Source: a virus. Taken from it: a DNA stretch of 25,549 bases. Location of the stretch: positions 1-25,549 of IMG/VR virus record IMGVR_UViG_3300006803_000089. One strand, 5' to 3'. Numbering within the stretch: position 1 is the stretch's first letter; each line of letters opens with the position of its first letter. Made by a program: the position numbers and the translations under genes. The notes beneath the pieces were generated by a model. That model was not told the origin of the DNA. It did not search any database and saw only the letters and a program-made list of their open reading frames with translations. Shown piece after piece: positions 16,131 to 23,440 of the stretch.

Positions 16131-16694
16131 TTAGACGATGTCTGCTGCTTTTAATGCTGCAACACTTACTGCCGTAAGTTCAATTGTAGTCTGCACATTG
16201 CGCTCTAGCAATTCGTCCTGCAGACGTTGCTTGGTACGCTTGTACTCAGCAGCAGTACGCTTGAACCCTTCTACTTCAGAATCTGTAAAGACGCTAGTAG
16301 CTACATCACGTCGACTATAACCATAGCCTTCGTCTTTCGCTTCTGCATTTTTCTTAACCTGTCCGTTAAGAACTCTCAAAGAAGTTTGTGCGCCTTTGCC
16401 AGCCAGCATATTGTTAAAGCTGATAATTTTCTCAGCTTGTGCAACTCCACTTAGCATATCGTTAATGCCTGCGCTTGCGTTTGCTTGTGCAACTTTTGTG
16501 CGAATCTCGTACAAGGCTGTTACCAAGTCATTTCGTGTATTAAGTGAAGCAAAGAATCGAACACGAACAGATTGTATCTGATCTTGTACTCCTTCAAACT
16601 CATTAAGAGTCACGTTTGTATCAAGGTCCAAGCCTTTGATCGCTTCGTTAATTGCAGCCTGAACAGCGTTTGCTTTGCGTAGTGTAAGTTTCAT
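16131..16694 (-). CDS. Conserved phage protein of unknown function, separate transcription unit
   Basis: A 187-aa, mostly alpha-helical soluble protein starting MKLTLRKANAVQAAINEAIK. It has an N-terminal helical half (RVRFFASLNTRNDLVTALYE, TKVAQANASAGINDMLSGVA), a polar linker with GYGYSRRD near residue 125, and a C-terminal coiled-coil-like helix (EGFKRTAAEYKRTKQRLQDE) leading to VQTTIELTAVSVAALKAADI. I do not recognise the family. AGGAGA lies about nine bases before the ATG. It is flanked by terminators on both sides and sits directly behind the capsid gene, so it is probably a separately controlled, abundant protein. A head or decoration role is only a guess from position. Confidence 0.8.
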   Translation of the reverse strand: MKLTLRKANAVQAAINEAIKGLDLDTNVTLNEFEGVQDQIQSVRVRFFASLNTRNDLVTALYEIRTKVAQANASAGINDMLSGVAQAEKIISFNNMLAGKGAQTSLRVLNGQVKKNAEAKDEGYGYSRRDVATSVFTDSEVEGFKRTAAEYKRTKQRLQDELLERNVQTTIELTAVSVAALKAADIV

Positions 16695-16716
16695 TGCCTG
16701 TATCTCCTGTGTGCCT

Positions 16717-16724
16717 AACTTATA
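16717..16724 (-). promoter_or_regulatory. Possible late promoter (TATAAGTT)
   Basis: The minus strand reads GTGTATATAAGTTAGG between the gp23 terminator and the 187-aa gene. TATAAGTT matches the T4 late element at six of eight positions. The implied start near 16711 leaves a 17-base leader with the AGGAGA site, the same geometry as the gene at 1172. The position after a terminator supports a promoter here; the motif itself is weak. Confidence 0.35.
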
Positions 16725-16758
16725 TACACAATAACATAAACCTTACACAAGTCAATAA

Positions 16759-16784
16759 AAAATAGGCCCCGAAGGGCCTATTTT
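16759..16784 (-). terminator. Rho-independent terminator after gp23
   Basis: A perfect 11-bp stem, AAAATAGGCCC/GGGCCTATTTT, closed by a UUCG tetraloop inside the very stable C(UUCG)G context, with T6 at the end on the minus strand. It ends the head transcript 18 bases after the capsid stop codon. The A-run on the other side would also allow weak termination in the opposite direction. Confidence 0.95.
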
Positions 16785-16802
16785 GTTAGGGTTAGCTAAA
16801 AA

Positions 16803-17975
16803 TTAGCTGAAGCTTACAGCACTGTTAGTAATTGCAACATTTGCCAGGTAGTCAGCTGCGTTACCAAGTGACGACGCAGTGTTTGTTAGTTCAACATAAC
16901 CGTAACGGGTCATGAAGCTAACAGTTGGTTCAAATGTACCTGGATCCAGCACAACACCTGAACTCATTAGAGGGATGTATGGGCAATAGAACGCTGGTGC
17001 GTCTGATTCACTTTGACCTTTGTAGCCAATTAGTACAGAAGTACTATCACTTGCATAAGTGTCAACATAAACCTTCATAGCATTGTTTAGTGTACCAACA
17101 AACTTAGTGTTAGTTGGTGCTTCAAAAGTACCTTCAGTAGTACGTGCAAACGCACTTGTAGTTGCTGACTGGAGGATTGTAAGCGCGAAAGGCGATACAA
17201 CTACCCAGTTACCAGCACCACGACGTGTGCGCTGTGCAATCAAGTTGCTTGCACGGTTGATTTGAACTGCAAGTGCAGCGTGCTCATCACCAACGAAAGT
17301 AGCAGTACCTGATACTTTTGATTGGTCATAAGTTTCAACAGCAGTACCACCTAGTGTACGTAGGCTGTGTAGCACTTCCTGGTCGATCTCAGCAGTGATC
17401 TCTTGTGCAAGAGCTGCCATGATTTCTGCTTCAACGTCAATACCGTGCATTGACTGTGCATCTTGAGCAGCTTCAAAAGTCCAACGTGCGCTTAGTTTGC
17501 GTGTTTTGGCTTCTACAGTTTGCTTCAAGATCTGGATGCTCATTCTGTTACCAGCTTGACCTTCCAATGCTCCCAAACGGTCAGCAGCAGGTGTATTTTC
17601 AAGTTCGTTACCTGAATATGCACGAGCAATGTTGAATGGGCTTAGTGCTTCTTCACCAGCAGTTACGCCAGCAGCAGTATCACTATAACGCACACGTAGA
17701 GTGTGGATCTGACCAACTGGGCCAGTCATTGGTTGAACGCCAACCAATTCGTTAGCAATAACAGTTGGCATTACACGGCGGATAACTGGTAGGATAACAC
17801 GGTTAAGTGTTGCTATGTTACCTGCACTGGTTGCACCAGCAGTTGCACTTTCTGAAAGGTATCTGCGAGTATTTTCCAGCGTAGCAGCCATAACTGACTT
17901 CTTGTTGCCTTGCAGGCCTTCAAGAAGAGCAGTTTTGGTGTCCTGCCAGCGGGATTCTAGTAGTTCTGACATCAT
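16803..17975 (-). CDS. gp23: Major capsid protein (T4 gp23-like)
   Basis: A 390-aa protein forming the hexamers of the prohead shell. The T4 gp23 signature is clear at residues about 52-88: AGNIATLNRVILPVIRRVMP, then TVIANELVGVQPMTGPVGQI. It is shorter than T4 gp23 (521 aa), as in marine T4-like phages. The N-terminal about 42 residues should be removed by gp21; the L-S-E at 40-42 fits the (L/I)-x-E cleavage rule. Two adjacent ATGs follow AAGGAG; the second (17972) has the better spacing, so the true N-terminus may be one residue shorter. It lies seven bases after gp22 and is followed by a strong terminator, consistent with very high late expression. Confidence 0.97.
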   Translation of the reverse strand: MMSELLESRWQDTKTALLEGLQGNKKSVMAATLENTRRYLSESATAGATSAGNIATLNRVILPVIRRVMPTVIANELVGVQPMTGPVGQIHTLRVRYSDTAAGVTAGEEALSPFNIARAYSGNELENTPAADRLGALEGQAGNRMSIQILKQTVEAKTRKLSARWTFEAAQDAQSMHGIDVEAEIMAALAQEITAEIDQEVLHSLRTLGGTAVETYDQSKVSGTATFVGDEHAALAVQINRASNLIAQRTRRGAGNWVVVSPFALTILQSATTSAFARTTEGTFEAPTNTKFVGTLNNAMKVYVDTYASDSTSVLIGYKGQSESDAPAFYCPYIPLMSSGVVLDPGTFEPTVSFMTRYGYVELTNTASSLGNAADYLANVAITNSAVSFS

Positions 17976-17982
17976 TATCTCC

Positions 17983-19077
17983 TTAATTCAATCCAGCAAG
18001 ACGGCGTAAATCGAGTACATTTGTATCGTCTGCTTGTTGTGTCATTTGTTGTGGGGTTCTGTTGCCTGTAATTTCTTTGCCTTCAGTTAATTTTGCCTTT
18101 TGCTTTGCTGGAGATTTACTATCAATAACTGATGGTAGGTATTTTTCAAACGAAGAGCGTAGTCTTGTTGTTTGAACTGATTCCAGTAAGTCTGTCATAA
18201 TTTCACGCTGGTCCTTGCTTAAAGGTCCAGTTAGATCGTTCATTACTTTTGCTCTCTCAGCAGATTCTACTAGACGCTTTCTTTCAGCTTCTTTTGATTC
18301 TGCAATTTTGATTGCCTTTGCAGCATGTACTTTAGCTTCTGCAAGTTGCTTGTTCTTAAGATCAAGTACTTTCATTAGCTTTGCAGTCTCTGAGTTCTCA
18401 TTTAGATAAGAACTACTGTACTCAGTAGAAAATGCTTCAAATATTTTACGACCAAAGTCGTTTCTTCGTGCTACATCGATATCTTCTTTCAATGATTTTA
18501 TTTCATTGTTGAGTGTTTTAGCAACAGTCTCTGATACCAATGTTGCGCTTCTTTCAATAAAGTCATGTTTAACTTTATTGAAGTGTGTTTTAGCTTCACG
18601 TACTAGACGTACTTTGGTTTCCGCTAAATCTTTTTTATCTTCATAAAATTCTGCAATTTCGCTAGATAGAGCTTCTACAACAAACTCTTCAAGCTTGGCA
18701 TAATTTTCTGCCATTGCTTTCTTGTCTGCGTGTAGTTCCTTGATTTCTTCGTGTAATTGATTTACAACAAATCCTTTTAGAAGGTTTGCATTTTCACGCA
18801 TTGCAACAGCATATTTTGCTTTTGCTTCTGCTAGTTGCTTGCGGTCTTCTGCAAACTCTGCAATTTCTTCTGCAAGGCGCTCGGAAAGCAAAGTGTCAAT
18901 GGCTTCCACCATAACACCTTTATCATGCTCATACTTTTGCGCAAATTCTTCACGAAGTTGAGCAGTTGCCTGCTTTTTATTTTCGTCAATCTTTGCGTTC
19001 CAAGCGTTCTCAATATCAGCTCTGATGTCTTCCGATACTACGTTATTTTCAAAAAGTGTTTTCAGTGCATCCAACAT
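17983..19077 (-). CDS. gp22: Prohead core scaffold protein (gp22-like)
   Basis: A 364-aa highly charged, almost entirely alpha-helical protein between the protease and capsid genes, the T4 position of gp22, which forms the internal prohead core and is later degraded by gp21. Long coiled-coil stretches run from about residue 20 to 215. Loosely repeated segments of about 45 residues (EEIAEFAEDRKQLAEAKAKY, EEIKELHADKKAMAENYAKL, SEIAEFYEDKKDLAETKVRL) give a regular helical rod. A central region (FGRKIFEAFSTEYSSSYLNE) and a C-terminal tail (LDLRRLAGLN) follow. It is longer than T4 gp22 (269 aa). AGGAG lies eight bases before the ATG. Assignment rests on position and composition plus gp22-like helical features, since scaffold sequences diverge quickly. 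Confidence 0.9.
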   Translation of the reverse strand: MLDALKTLFENNVVSEDIRADIENAWNAKIDENKKQATAQLREEFAQKYEHDKGVMVEAIDTLLSERLAEEIAEFAEDRKQLAEAKAKYAVAMRENANLLKGFVVNQLHEEIKELHADKKAMAENYAKLEEFVVEALSSEIAEFYEDKKDLAETKVRLVREAKTHFNKVKHDFIERSATLVSETVAKTLNNEIKSLKEDIDVARRNDFGRKIFEAFSTEYSSSYLNENSETAKLMKVLDLKNKQLAEAKVHAAKAIKIAESKEAERKRLVESAERAKVMNDLTGPLSKDQREIMTDLLESVQTTRLRSSFEKYLPSVIDSKSPAKQKAKLTEGKEITGNRTPQQMTQQADDTNVLDLRRLAGLN

Positions 19078-19091
19078 TTTGTTTCTCCTAG

Positions 19092-19715
19092 TTATTGGAG
19101 TTTGCTGATTATGTTAATCAGCGATTCCTTTAGATATTTTTGTGCCTTGGGGTCTTCCCTAGTTGCCTGTGATAATTGATATGCCTGATACCCTCCGCGA
19201 GAATTCATTAAATTTTCGTAAATTGGTGTTGGGTATGCACCAGGGGCGCTGGGTTGAGCCACGACGTCCACAGTGATTATTTCAAAATCTGATACGTTGC
19301 CTGATCCATCTTCTGACACGTTTCCACTTCCTCTGGATGAGACACCTAGTTTCACACCAGCTTCAAGCATGGTGCGAACTAGGTTTCCCATTGGAGTAGG
19401 TAGTATTTTTAGTTTTCCATAACCGTTTGGGCCATCCATCCAGCATTCACTGATCATATGACTTACACGGTCTAGGTTTATGTTAAGGCCTTCCGGATGA
19501 TCAACTTCTCCGAGAACACTGAATCCTCCAGTAATTTGATCGCTGAGAGTTTTGACAGCCCTGCCAATTTCATTTACAGGATACATACGCTGGTTAGCGT
19601 TGCGTACTCCGCCCTGTATACAAATTCCCTTCATATACAGGTCTTTTCCTTCGTTAGCAGACTCAACAACCATTTTTGCTTGGTCGAATGTCAAGTTCTC
19701 TCGTAAGTTTCTCAT
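19092..19715 (-). CDS. gp21: Prohead maturation protease (gp21-like)
   Basis: A 207-aa serine protease of the T4 gp21 prohead protease family, which cleaves scaffold, core and capsid proteins during head maturation. The catalytic His is H73 in GEVDHPEG and the nucleophile is in the GVSSRG motif (Ser126/127). A likely third residue is in DFEIITVDVVAQPSAPGA. The N-terminal MRNLRENLTF and GVRNANQRMYP are typical of the family. Length matches T4 gp21 (212 aa). AAGGAAG sits seven bases before the ATG, and the gene follows the core-protein gene by ten bases, so core, protease, scaffold and capsid form one operon. Confidence 0.95.
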   Translation of the reverse strand: MRNLRENLTFDQAKMVVESANEGKDLYMKGICIQGGVRNANQRMYPVNEIGRAVKTLSDQITGGFSVLGEVDHPEGLNINLDRVSHMISECWMDGPNGYGKLKILPTPMGNLVRTMLEAGVKLGVSSRGSGNVSEDGSGNVSDFEIITVDVVAQPSAPGAYPTPIYENLMNSRGGYQAYQLSQATREDPKAQKYLKESLINIISKLQ

Positions 19716-19725
19716 TCAAACTTCC

Positions 19726-20712
19726 TTACTTAGAGCGACTATTCAAGCCGTTAATTGGGCTTTTTGTTGACTTGTCGCCGTTATCACCAGCCGATTTTTT
19801 TTCTGCGCCATGGCCAGGTTCTGATTTTTTAAATCCAGTTTTACCTGCTTTACCGCCAGGAACGTTGATGTTCTTGGTACTCATATCTTTTACTGATGGA
19901 TTTGCAAGTCCACCCTGTGTACCTTCTGACTTTGACTCGCCACCGCGTAGGTTTGCAGTAGTTCCACCCATGTCATTTTTTCCGGCAACAGCTGACTTGG
20001 TGTTAACACCGTTGTCACCCATTTTACCATAGGTATTATATGTAGCGCCGCCAACTTTTTCTACGTACTCACGCATTTGCTCGCCTGCTGATTTCTTTGA
20101 TGATTCACCGAAACCGTAGTTTTCTTTTGGTTCCTCGTCATCTTCTTCTTCATCGTCGAAGTCCATATCGCCTTCGTCGCCTTCTTTTCCGTCCATGTCA
20201 CCCATGTCACCCATGTCACCCATGTCACCCATATCGTCGTCACCATCAGTGTCATCACCAGATAACATTTTTTCAAATTCATCTTTTAAATCTTCAAGTG
20301 CATCTTCAATATTATCAAAAGCACTGTCAAGGTTAGGCACATCATCGTCCATGTCCATGTCGTCCATATCCATGTCACCCATGTCGCCTTCTTCTTCGTC
20401 ATCCACGCCAATGTCATTCATCATGTCATCAGCTGGGTCTCCGCCGATCATGTCGTCGTCAGCTTCTACTTCAAACTCGTCTAAGTCAAAACCTTCTTCT
20501 AGTTCATCATCTGACTCATCTACTTCTTCGTCATCAGCTTCGTCAAGATCATCTGACTCTTCTTCATCAATGTCTGCTTCATCTTCAAGAATTGATTCAT
20601 AAATGTCTCTTGATTTTTCTACTACTATTTCGTGGAATAATGCTTCTGCACCGTCCTTATCTTCGTTGATAAGACGTACCAGCATTTCTTCAAATTTACT
20701 ACGGTCTGCCAT
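19726..20712 (-). CDS. Large acidic prohead core protein with gp67-like N-terminus
   Basis: A 328-aa protein. Residues 5-40 (KFEEMLVRLINEDKDGAEAL, FHEIVVEKSRDIYESILEDE) resemble the start of T4 gp67 (short helix, then acidic tail), a prohead core protein essential for correct head shape. From about residue 40 to 200 it is extremely rich in Asp and Glu, with D-M and G-D-M repeats (GDMGDMGDMGDMD). From about 205 to 328 it turns into a Gly/Lys/Ser-rich basic tail (KKSAGEQMREYVEKVGG, PGGKAGKTGFKKSEPGHGAE). T4 gp67 is only 80 aa, so this is an expanded form, or it may combine roles of gp67 and gp68. AGGAG six bases before the ATG and a preceding hairpin leader suggest independent translation control. 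Core function is inferred from position and N-terminus. Confidence 0.8.
   Translation of the reverse strand: MADRSKFEEMLVRLINEDKDGAEALFHEIVVEKSRDIYESILEDEADIDEEESDDLDEADDEEVDESDDELEEGFDLDEFEVEADDDMIGGDPADDMMNDIGVDDEEEGDMGDMDMDDMDMDDDVPNLDSAFDNIEDALEDLKDEFEKMLSGDDTDGDDDMGDMGDMGDMGDMDGKEGDEGDMDFDDEEEDDEEPKENYGFGESSKKSAGEQMREYVEKVGGATYNTYGKMGDNGVNTKSAVAGKNDMGGTTANLRGGESKSEGTQGGLANPSVKDMSTKNINVPGGKAGKTGFKKSEPGHGAEKKSAGDNGDKSTKSPINGLNSRSK
20193..20228 (-). repeat. 9-bp tandem repeat encoding GDM
   Basis: Four perfect copies of ccatgtcac on the plus strand encode G-D-M on the minus strand, with related imperfect copies at 20341-20395. It is a likely slippage hotspot in the acidic tract. Confidence 0.9.
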
Positions 20713-20735
20713 TCCAATCTCCTATAAATGTTTGT

Positions 20736-20752
20736 CACACAAATACTGTGTG
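20736..20752 (-). other. Leader hairpin before the core-protein gene
   Basis: CACACA/TGTGTG forms a 6-bp stem with a 5-base loop, about 15 bases upstream of the AGGAG site. No T-tract follows, so it is a 5' leader element rather than a terminator. Confidence 0.4.
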
Positions 20753-20764
20753 GGGCTGTCATAT

Positions 20765-20772
20765 TATATTTA
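20765..20772 (-). promoter_or_regulatory. Possible late promoter (TAAATATA)
   Basis: The minus strand reads AAGTAAATATAATATGACAG between a terminator-like hairpin and the core-protein gene. It matches the late element at six of eight positions; TATAAT is also present as a possible -10, but without a good -35. A promoter is expected here because of the hairpin upstream. Confidence 0.3.
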
Positions 20773-20791
20773 CTTAATATGCAAAAAAGTG

Positions 20792-20825
20792 TATAGAAAT
20801 GCACTCAGAATGCAACATTTCTATA
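20792..20825 (-). terminator. Terminator-like hairpin after the 199-aa gene
   Basis: A perfect 10-bp inverted repeat, TATAGAAATG/CATTTCTATA, with a 14-base loop that can close further (TGCA/TGCA). A run of six Ts follows three bases after the stem on the minus strand (20788-20783). The stem overlaps the stop codon of the 199-aa gene. The stem is AT-rich, so termination is probably partial. Confidence 0.65.
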
Positions 20826-21420
20826 TTTCATAATTATTTTTGAAGTTTATATTAAATTCTTCAAATGTCATGTGTGTTAGATTTGATAAATTTAAAAAAT
20901 CTTTTGGTATAAACTTTTCATCACCTAACACTCTTATATATCTTTTTTCAGGATTTTTTTTAATTGTTAAAACTGTTTGTTTAAGCCAATTTCCATAATA
21001 TGTTGCTTTATCATCTATTTTCTTGTAATTCTCTGAACCAGCATATAGATTATTGACTAATTCGTTTGACTCTCCAATGCCCTGATAATCAAAACCTAAT
21101 ATATACACGGTATCATGATCGTGTTCTGATGCCAGCCATAGTGCAGTTGGTCCACTACTCCAGCCTTTACTTTGTTTGAAATAATTGAAACCAGTAAAAT
21201 TTATATACATTTTGTTGTAATTTGTCCACACTGGGGTACAATTTTGATATTGTTCTCTATTAATTTCAACAATCATTTTTGAATCAACTGCTATTAAATA
21301 GTCAGGATTAAAATCACGATATATTGCATTGCACCCATAAACAGTACCATACGACTTTAAATCTGTTAGTTCTATGTGTCGCCTGCTTGTACCGTTACCT
21401 AATACAAAGGCTACGGTCAA
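20821..21420 (-). CDS. DUF115/sialyltransferase-like enzyme candidate
   Basis: A 199-aa protein with a Rossmann-like pattern. VLGNGTSR at residues 6-13 resembles the G-N-G-P-S motif of DUF115 and of GT42-type sialyltransferases; YGCNAIYRDF (28-37) and PDYLIAVD (39-46) fit their next strand, and SSGPTALWLAS (88-98) with VYILGFDY (105-112) fits the later strand pair. The family match is from memory of motif order. A role in modifying a surface glycan or a virion sugar is inferred. The start is TTG at 21420, overlapping the TGA of the 84-aa gene; the only upstream in-frame codons are blocked by a stop, and the next ATG would remove the G-N-G motif. GGGCGGA upstream may serve as ribosome site. 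It sits in the head operon between portal and core genes, where T4 has no such gene. Confidence 0.7.
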   Translation of the reverse strand: MTVAFVLGNGTSRRHIELTDLKSYGTVYGCNAIYRDFNPDYLIAVDSKMIVEINREQYQNCTPVWTNYNKMYINFTGFNYFKQSKGWSSGPTALWLASEHDHDTVYILGFDYQGIGESNELVNNLYAGSENYKKIDDKATYYGNWLKQTVLTIKKNPEKRYIRVLGDEKFIPKDFLNLSNLTHMTFEEFNINFKNNYEI

Positions 21421-21671
21421 ATCATTCCGCCCGCAGCTTCAGCATTTGCTGCTGTGCCGTACATCTGTCTGATTAGATCAAGTTCTTTAATCTTTTCTTT
21501 TGAATGTACTTCAGATGCTTTTCTTACTCTATTGATTTGTTTCAATGAAAGACGTGTTTTTCGTGTGTCATCAATATCCACTTTGGAATCGTCATACTCA
21601 GGCTCGTATTGATCATCCTCAACAGGATCAACAGTTTTTTCATCAAAATAAAAGAGTTCACGTAATATCAT
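21417..21671 (-). CDS. Small head-operon protein (possible gp68/core equivalent)
   Basis: An 84-aa protein starting MILRELFYFDEKTVDPVEDD. An acidic N-terminal half (QYEPEYDDSKVDIDD) is followed by a basic helical segment (TRKTRLSLKQINRVRKASEV, HSKEKIKELDLIRQMYG) and a glycine-rich end. It occupies the T4 position just downstream of gp20, where small prohead core proteins are encoded, and similar short proteins follow gp20 in marine T4-like phages as I recall them. Function is inferred from position. There is no Shine-Dalgarno sequence; instead an exact TATAAATA sits directly upstream, such that the predicted transcript would begin at the ATG. The end overlaps the TTG start of the 199-aa gene. 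Confidence 0.7.
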   Translation of the reverse strand: MILRELFYFDEKTVDPVEDDQYEPEYDDSKVDIDDTRKTRLSLKQINRVRKASEVHSKEKIKELDLIRQMYGTAANAEAAGGMI

Positions 21672-21676
21672 AATAC

Positions 21677-21684
21677 TATTTATA
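21677..21684 (-). promoter_or_regulatory. Exact T4-type late promoter element at the 84-aa gene
   Basis: TATAAATA on the minus strand overlaps the gp20 stop codon. With T4 geometry (element at -13 to -6) transcription would start at 21671, the first base of the downstream ATG, giving a leaderless message. Confidence 0.5.
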
Positions 21685-23425
21685 CCGTTTGCGTTGTAGG
21701 GGCTGATGATGGACCAATTGCTTGATCAGTAGATGTTGTTGGGGCTTCTCCAGCGCCTCCATCAATTGGAAGTTCGCCACCTGGTACTTCATCTTCCATA
21801 CTGTCTAGATCACCACCTATTGCTGAACTGCTAATACCAGCATTTCTCATCTCGCCGCCTGAATCAGTTGTTGATGGGGTTAGATTTTCATCATTTTCTT
21901 CTCTCCATAAGCGTTCGTTTTCTGCAATTTCTTCAGAACTCATACCTAAGAATCTTTTCATTGCAAATCTATTTGAAATGTATGGAATACCGCTCATTTG
22001 TGTATATGTTGGTACACGAGCGTTATCAATTTCACTTTGACGGTAAGCTGCAAAGTTCTGTGGTGGTTGGAATTTAAGTGAAAACATATTTGTATCAATG
22101 TTTACACCTTTGTCCAACATATAACGCTTGAATTCAGTATCAAATTCCTTGGTAACTAGCCCTTGCAAACGTTCACAATAGGTGTTAAAGCGAAGTTCTT
22201 GTATGTATGCAGTGCCCACACGCCCGTCATTATATTGGCTGCTTGCATCATCTGCTCCAGTTGGTAGGTACGAGCTAGGGATACGTAGGCCGCGTACAAG
22301 TTTATTAGTGAAGTATCGTAGATCATCAATTTCTCCAAGATTGGTGCCACCTGGTAGTGTTTCAACTTTTGATCCACGACCTTCTGCGGTTTGTGGAAAG
22401 AAGTAATCTTCATTGATCGATAGCGGATTGTAGCTGCTGTCTATGACATTTTGGCCACCGCCTGTCGATGACGGAATTCGTCGTTGGTGAATTTCTGTTT
22501 TTACTCTTTCCACAAATTGCATTGCCAAGTGGCTTGGCATATTACCCACGTCAACATAGAACACTCTGCGTTCAGGTGCTCTTTGTACACGATAGATAAT
22601 AATCGCATCTTCTAGTAATTCTTTTTGTTTGTATACTTTAAATATGGTTTCCAGCAAACTATTACCAAATGGATAGTTGTTATCAAGTCCTTCACTCAAA
22701 CTCAGATGCACCACATGCTTTGCGTCAACAGTTAGTTCATCATCCGTTTTAGTAAATCTAGATCCAGGACTAGATTGATTAGGATTTCCCACCATTCCTT
22801 TAACGCCGCCAACAATGTATCCATTGCCACCACCAGTAATGTTGCCATTTGTTTCATAAGGAGTGGTTGCAACACCGTCTGCAAAATTTAAGTTAAAGTT
22901 TCTTACAACGTATTGTTCAGGAACTTTGCCTTCACTTTCATTAACAATAATTTTAGTTACATTGGCTGGATCAACATGAAACCATTTTTTTGTTTCTGGA
23001 TCTCTAATAAAGAACTGATCACCGTATTTGAATACGTTACGCAATATACGAAACATTTTTGTTTCAAAATCTTGCAATTTGCACCATTGCTGCAAGTATT
23101 GCTGTATGATAGTAATTTCAGTATTAGTTGCACGGGTATTAAAATTAATAATAAACGGAGTAGTGTTTTGTTCATTTTCCTGGGTGCAAAATTCTGCAAG
23201 TATGTCCAGTGCAGCATTTACCTCACTGTCAATATCCATGGTATTGTATTGACCATAACGCTCAACACGGTTGGGAGTTCCCACATAAACATCTGGTAAA
23301 TATGAACTGTAATTGGATCTAGCAGGACCAGGCTGGGAACCAATGCCGCGGCCACTAAGTGGACTGTAGCTTCCGCTTGCGTTATTTCCAGCGCTAACTG
23401 GGGTGAAGTATTTTTTCCAACTCAT
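21680..23425 (-). CDS. gp20: Portal vertex protein (gp20-like)
   Basis: A 581-aa protein of the T4 gp20 portal family, which forms the dodecameric ring at one head vertex, nucleates prohead assembly and is the DNA channel docked by terminase. Diagnostic stretches are YGQYNTMDIDSEVNAALDIL (about 57-76), VHLSLSEGLDNNYPFGNSLL, RAPERRVFYVDVGNMP, and around residues 345-385 AEGRGSKVETLPGGTNLGEI and YFTNKLVRGLRIPSSYLPTG. It is slightly longer than T4 gp20 (524 aa), mainly because of a disordered Gly/Ser/Pro-rich acidic C-terminal tail after about residue 530. AGGA lies ten bases before the ATG, in a 15-base gap after the tape-measure-like gene. It is the first clear gene of the head-assembly series. 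Confidence 0.97.
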   Translation of the reverse strand: MSWKKYFTPVSAGNNASGSYSPLSGRGIGSQPGPARSNYSSYLPDVYVGTPNRVERYGQYNTMDIDSEVNAALDILAEFCTQENEQNTTPFIINFNTRATNTEITIIQQYLQQWCKLQDFETKMFRILRNVFKYGDQFFIRDPETKKWFHVDPANVTKIIVNESEGKVPEQYVVRNFNLNFADGVATTPYETNGNITGGGNGYIVGGVKGMVGNPNQSSPGSRFTKTDDELTVDAKHVVHLSLSEGLDNNYPFGNSLLETIFKVYKQKELLEDAIIIYRVQRAPERRVFYVDVGNMPSHLAMQFVERVKTEIHQRRIPSSTGGGQNVIDSSYNPLSINEDYFFPQTAEGRGSKVETLPGGTNLGEIDDLRYFTNKLVRGLRIPSSYLPTGADDASSQYNDGRVGTAYIQELRFNTYCERLQGLVTKEFDTEFKRYMLDKGVNIDTNMFSLKFQPPQNFAAYRQSEIDNARVPTYTQMSGIPYISNRFAMKRFLGMSSEEIAENERLWREENDENLTPSTTDSGGEMRNAGISSSAIGGDLDSMEDEVPGGELPIDGGAGEAPTTSTDQAIGPSSAPTTQTV

Positions 23426-23440
23426 CTTAATTTATCCTGT

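Noticed and set aside
18831-19013. Overlapping minus-strand frame inside gp22
   Set aside because: It is an alternate frame of the scaffold gene without its own start signals.
20721-20730. TATAAATG on the plus strand near the core-protein gene start
   Set aside because: No plus-strand gene lies downstream; it coincides with the AT-rich leader and ribosome site of the minus-strand gene.
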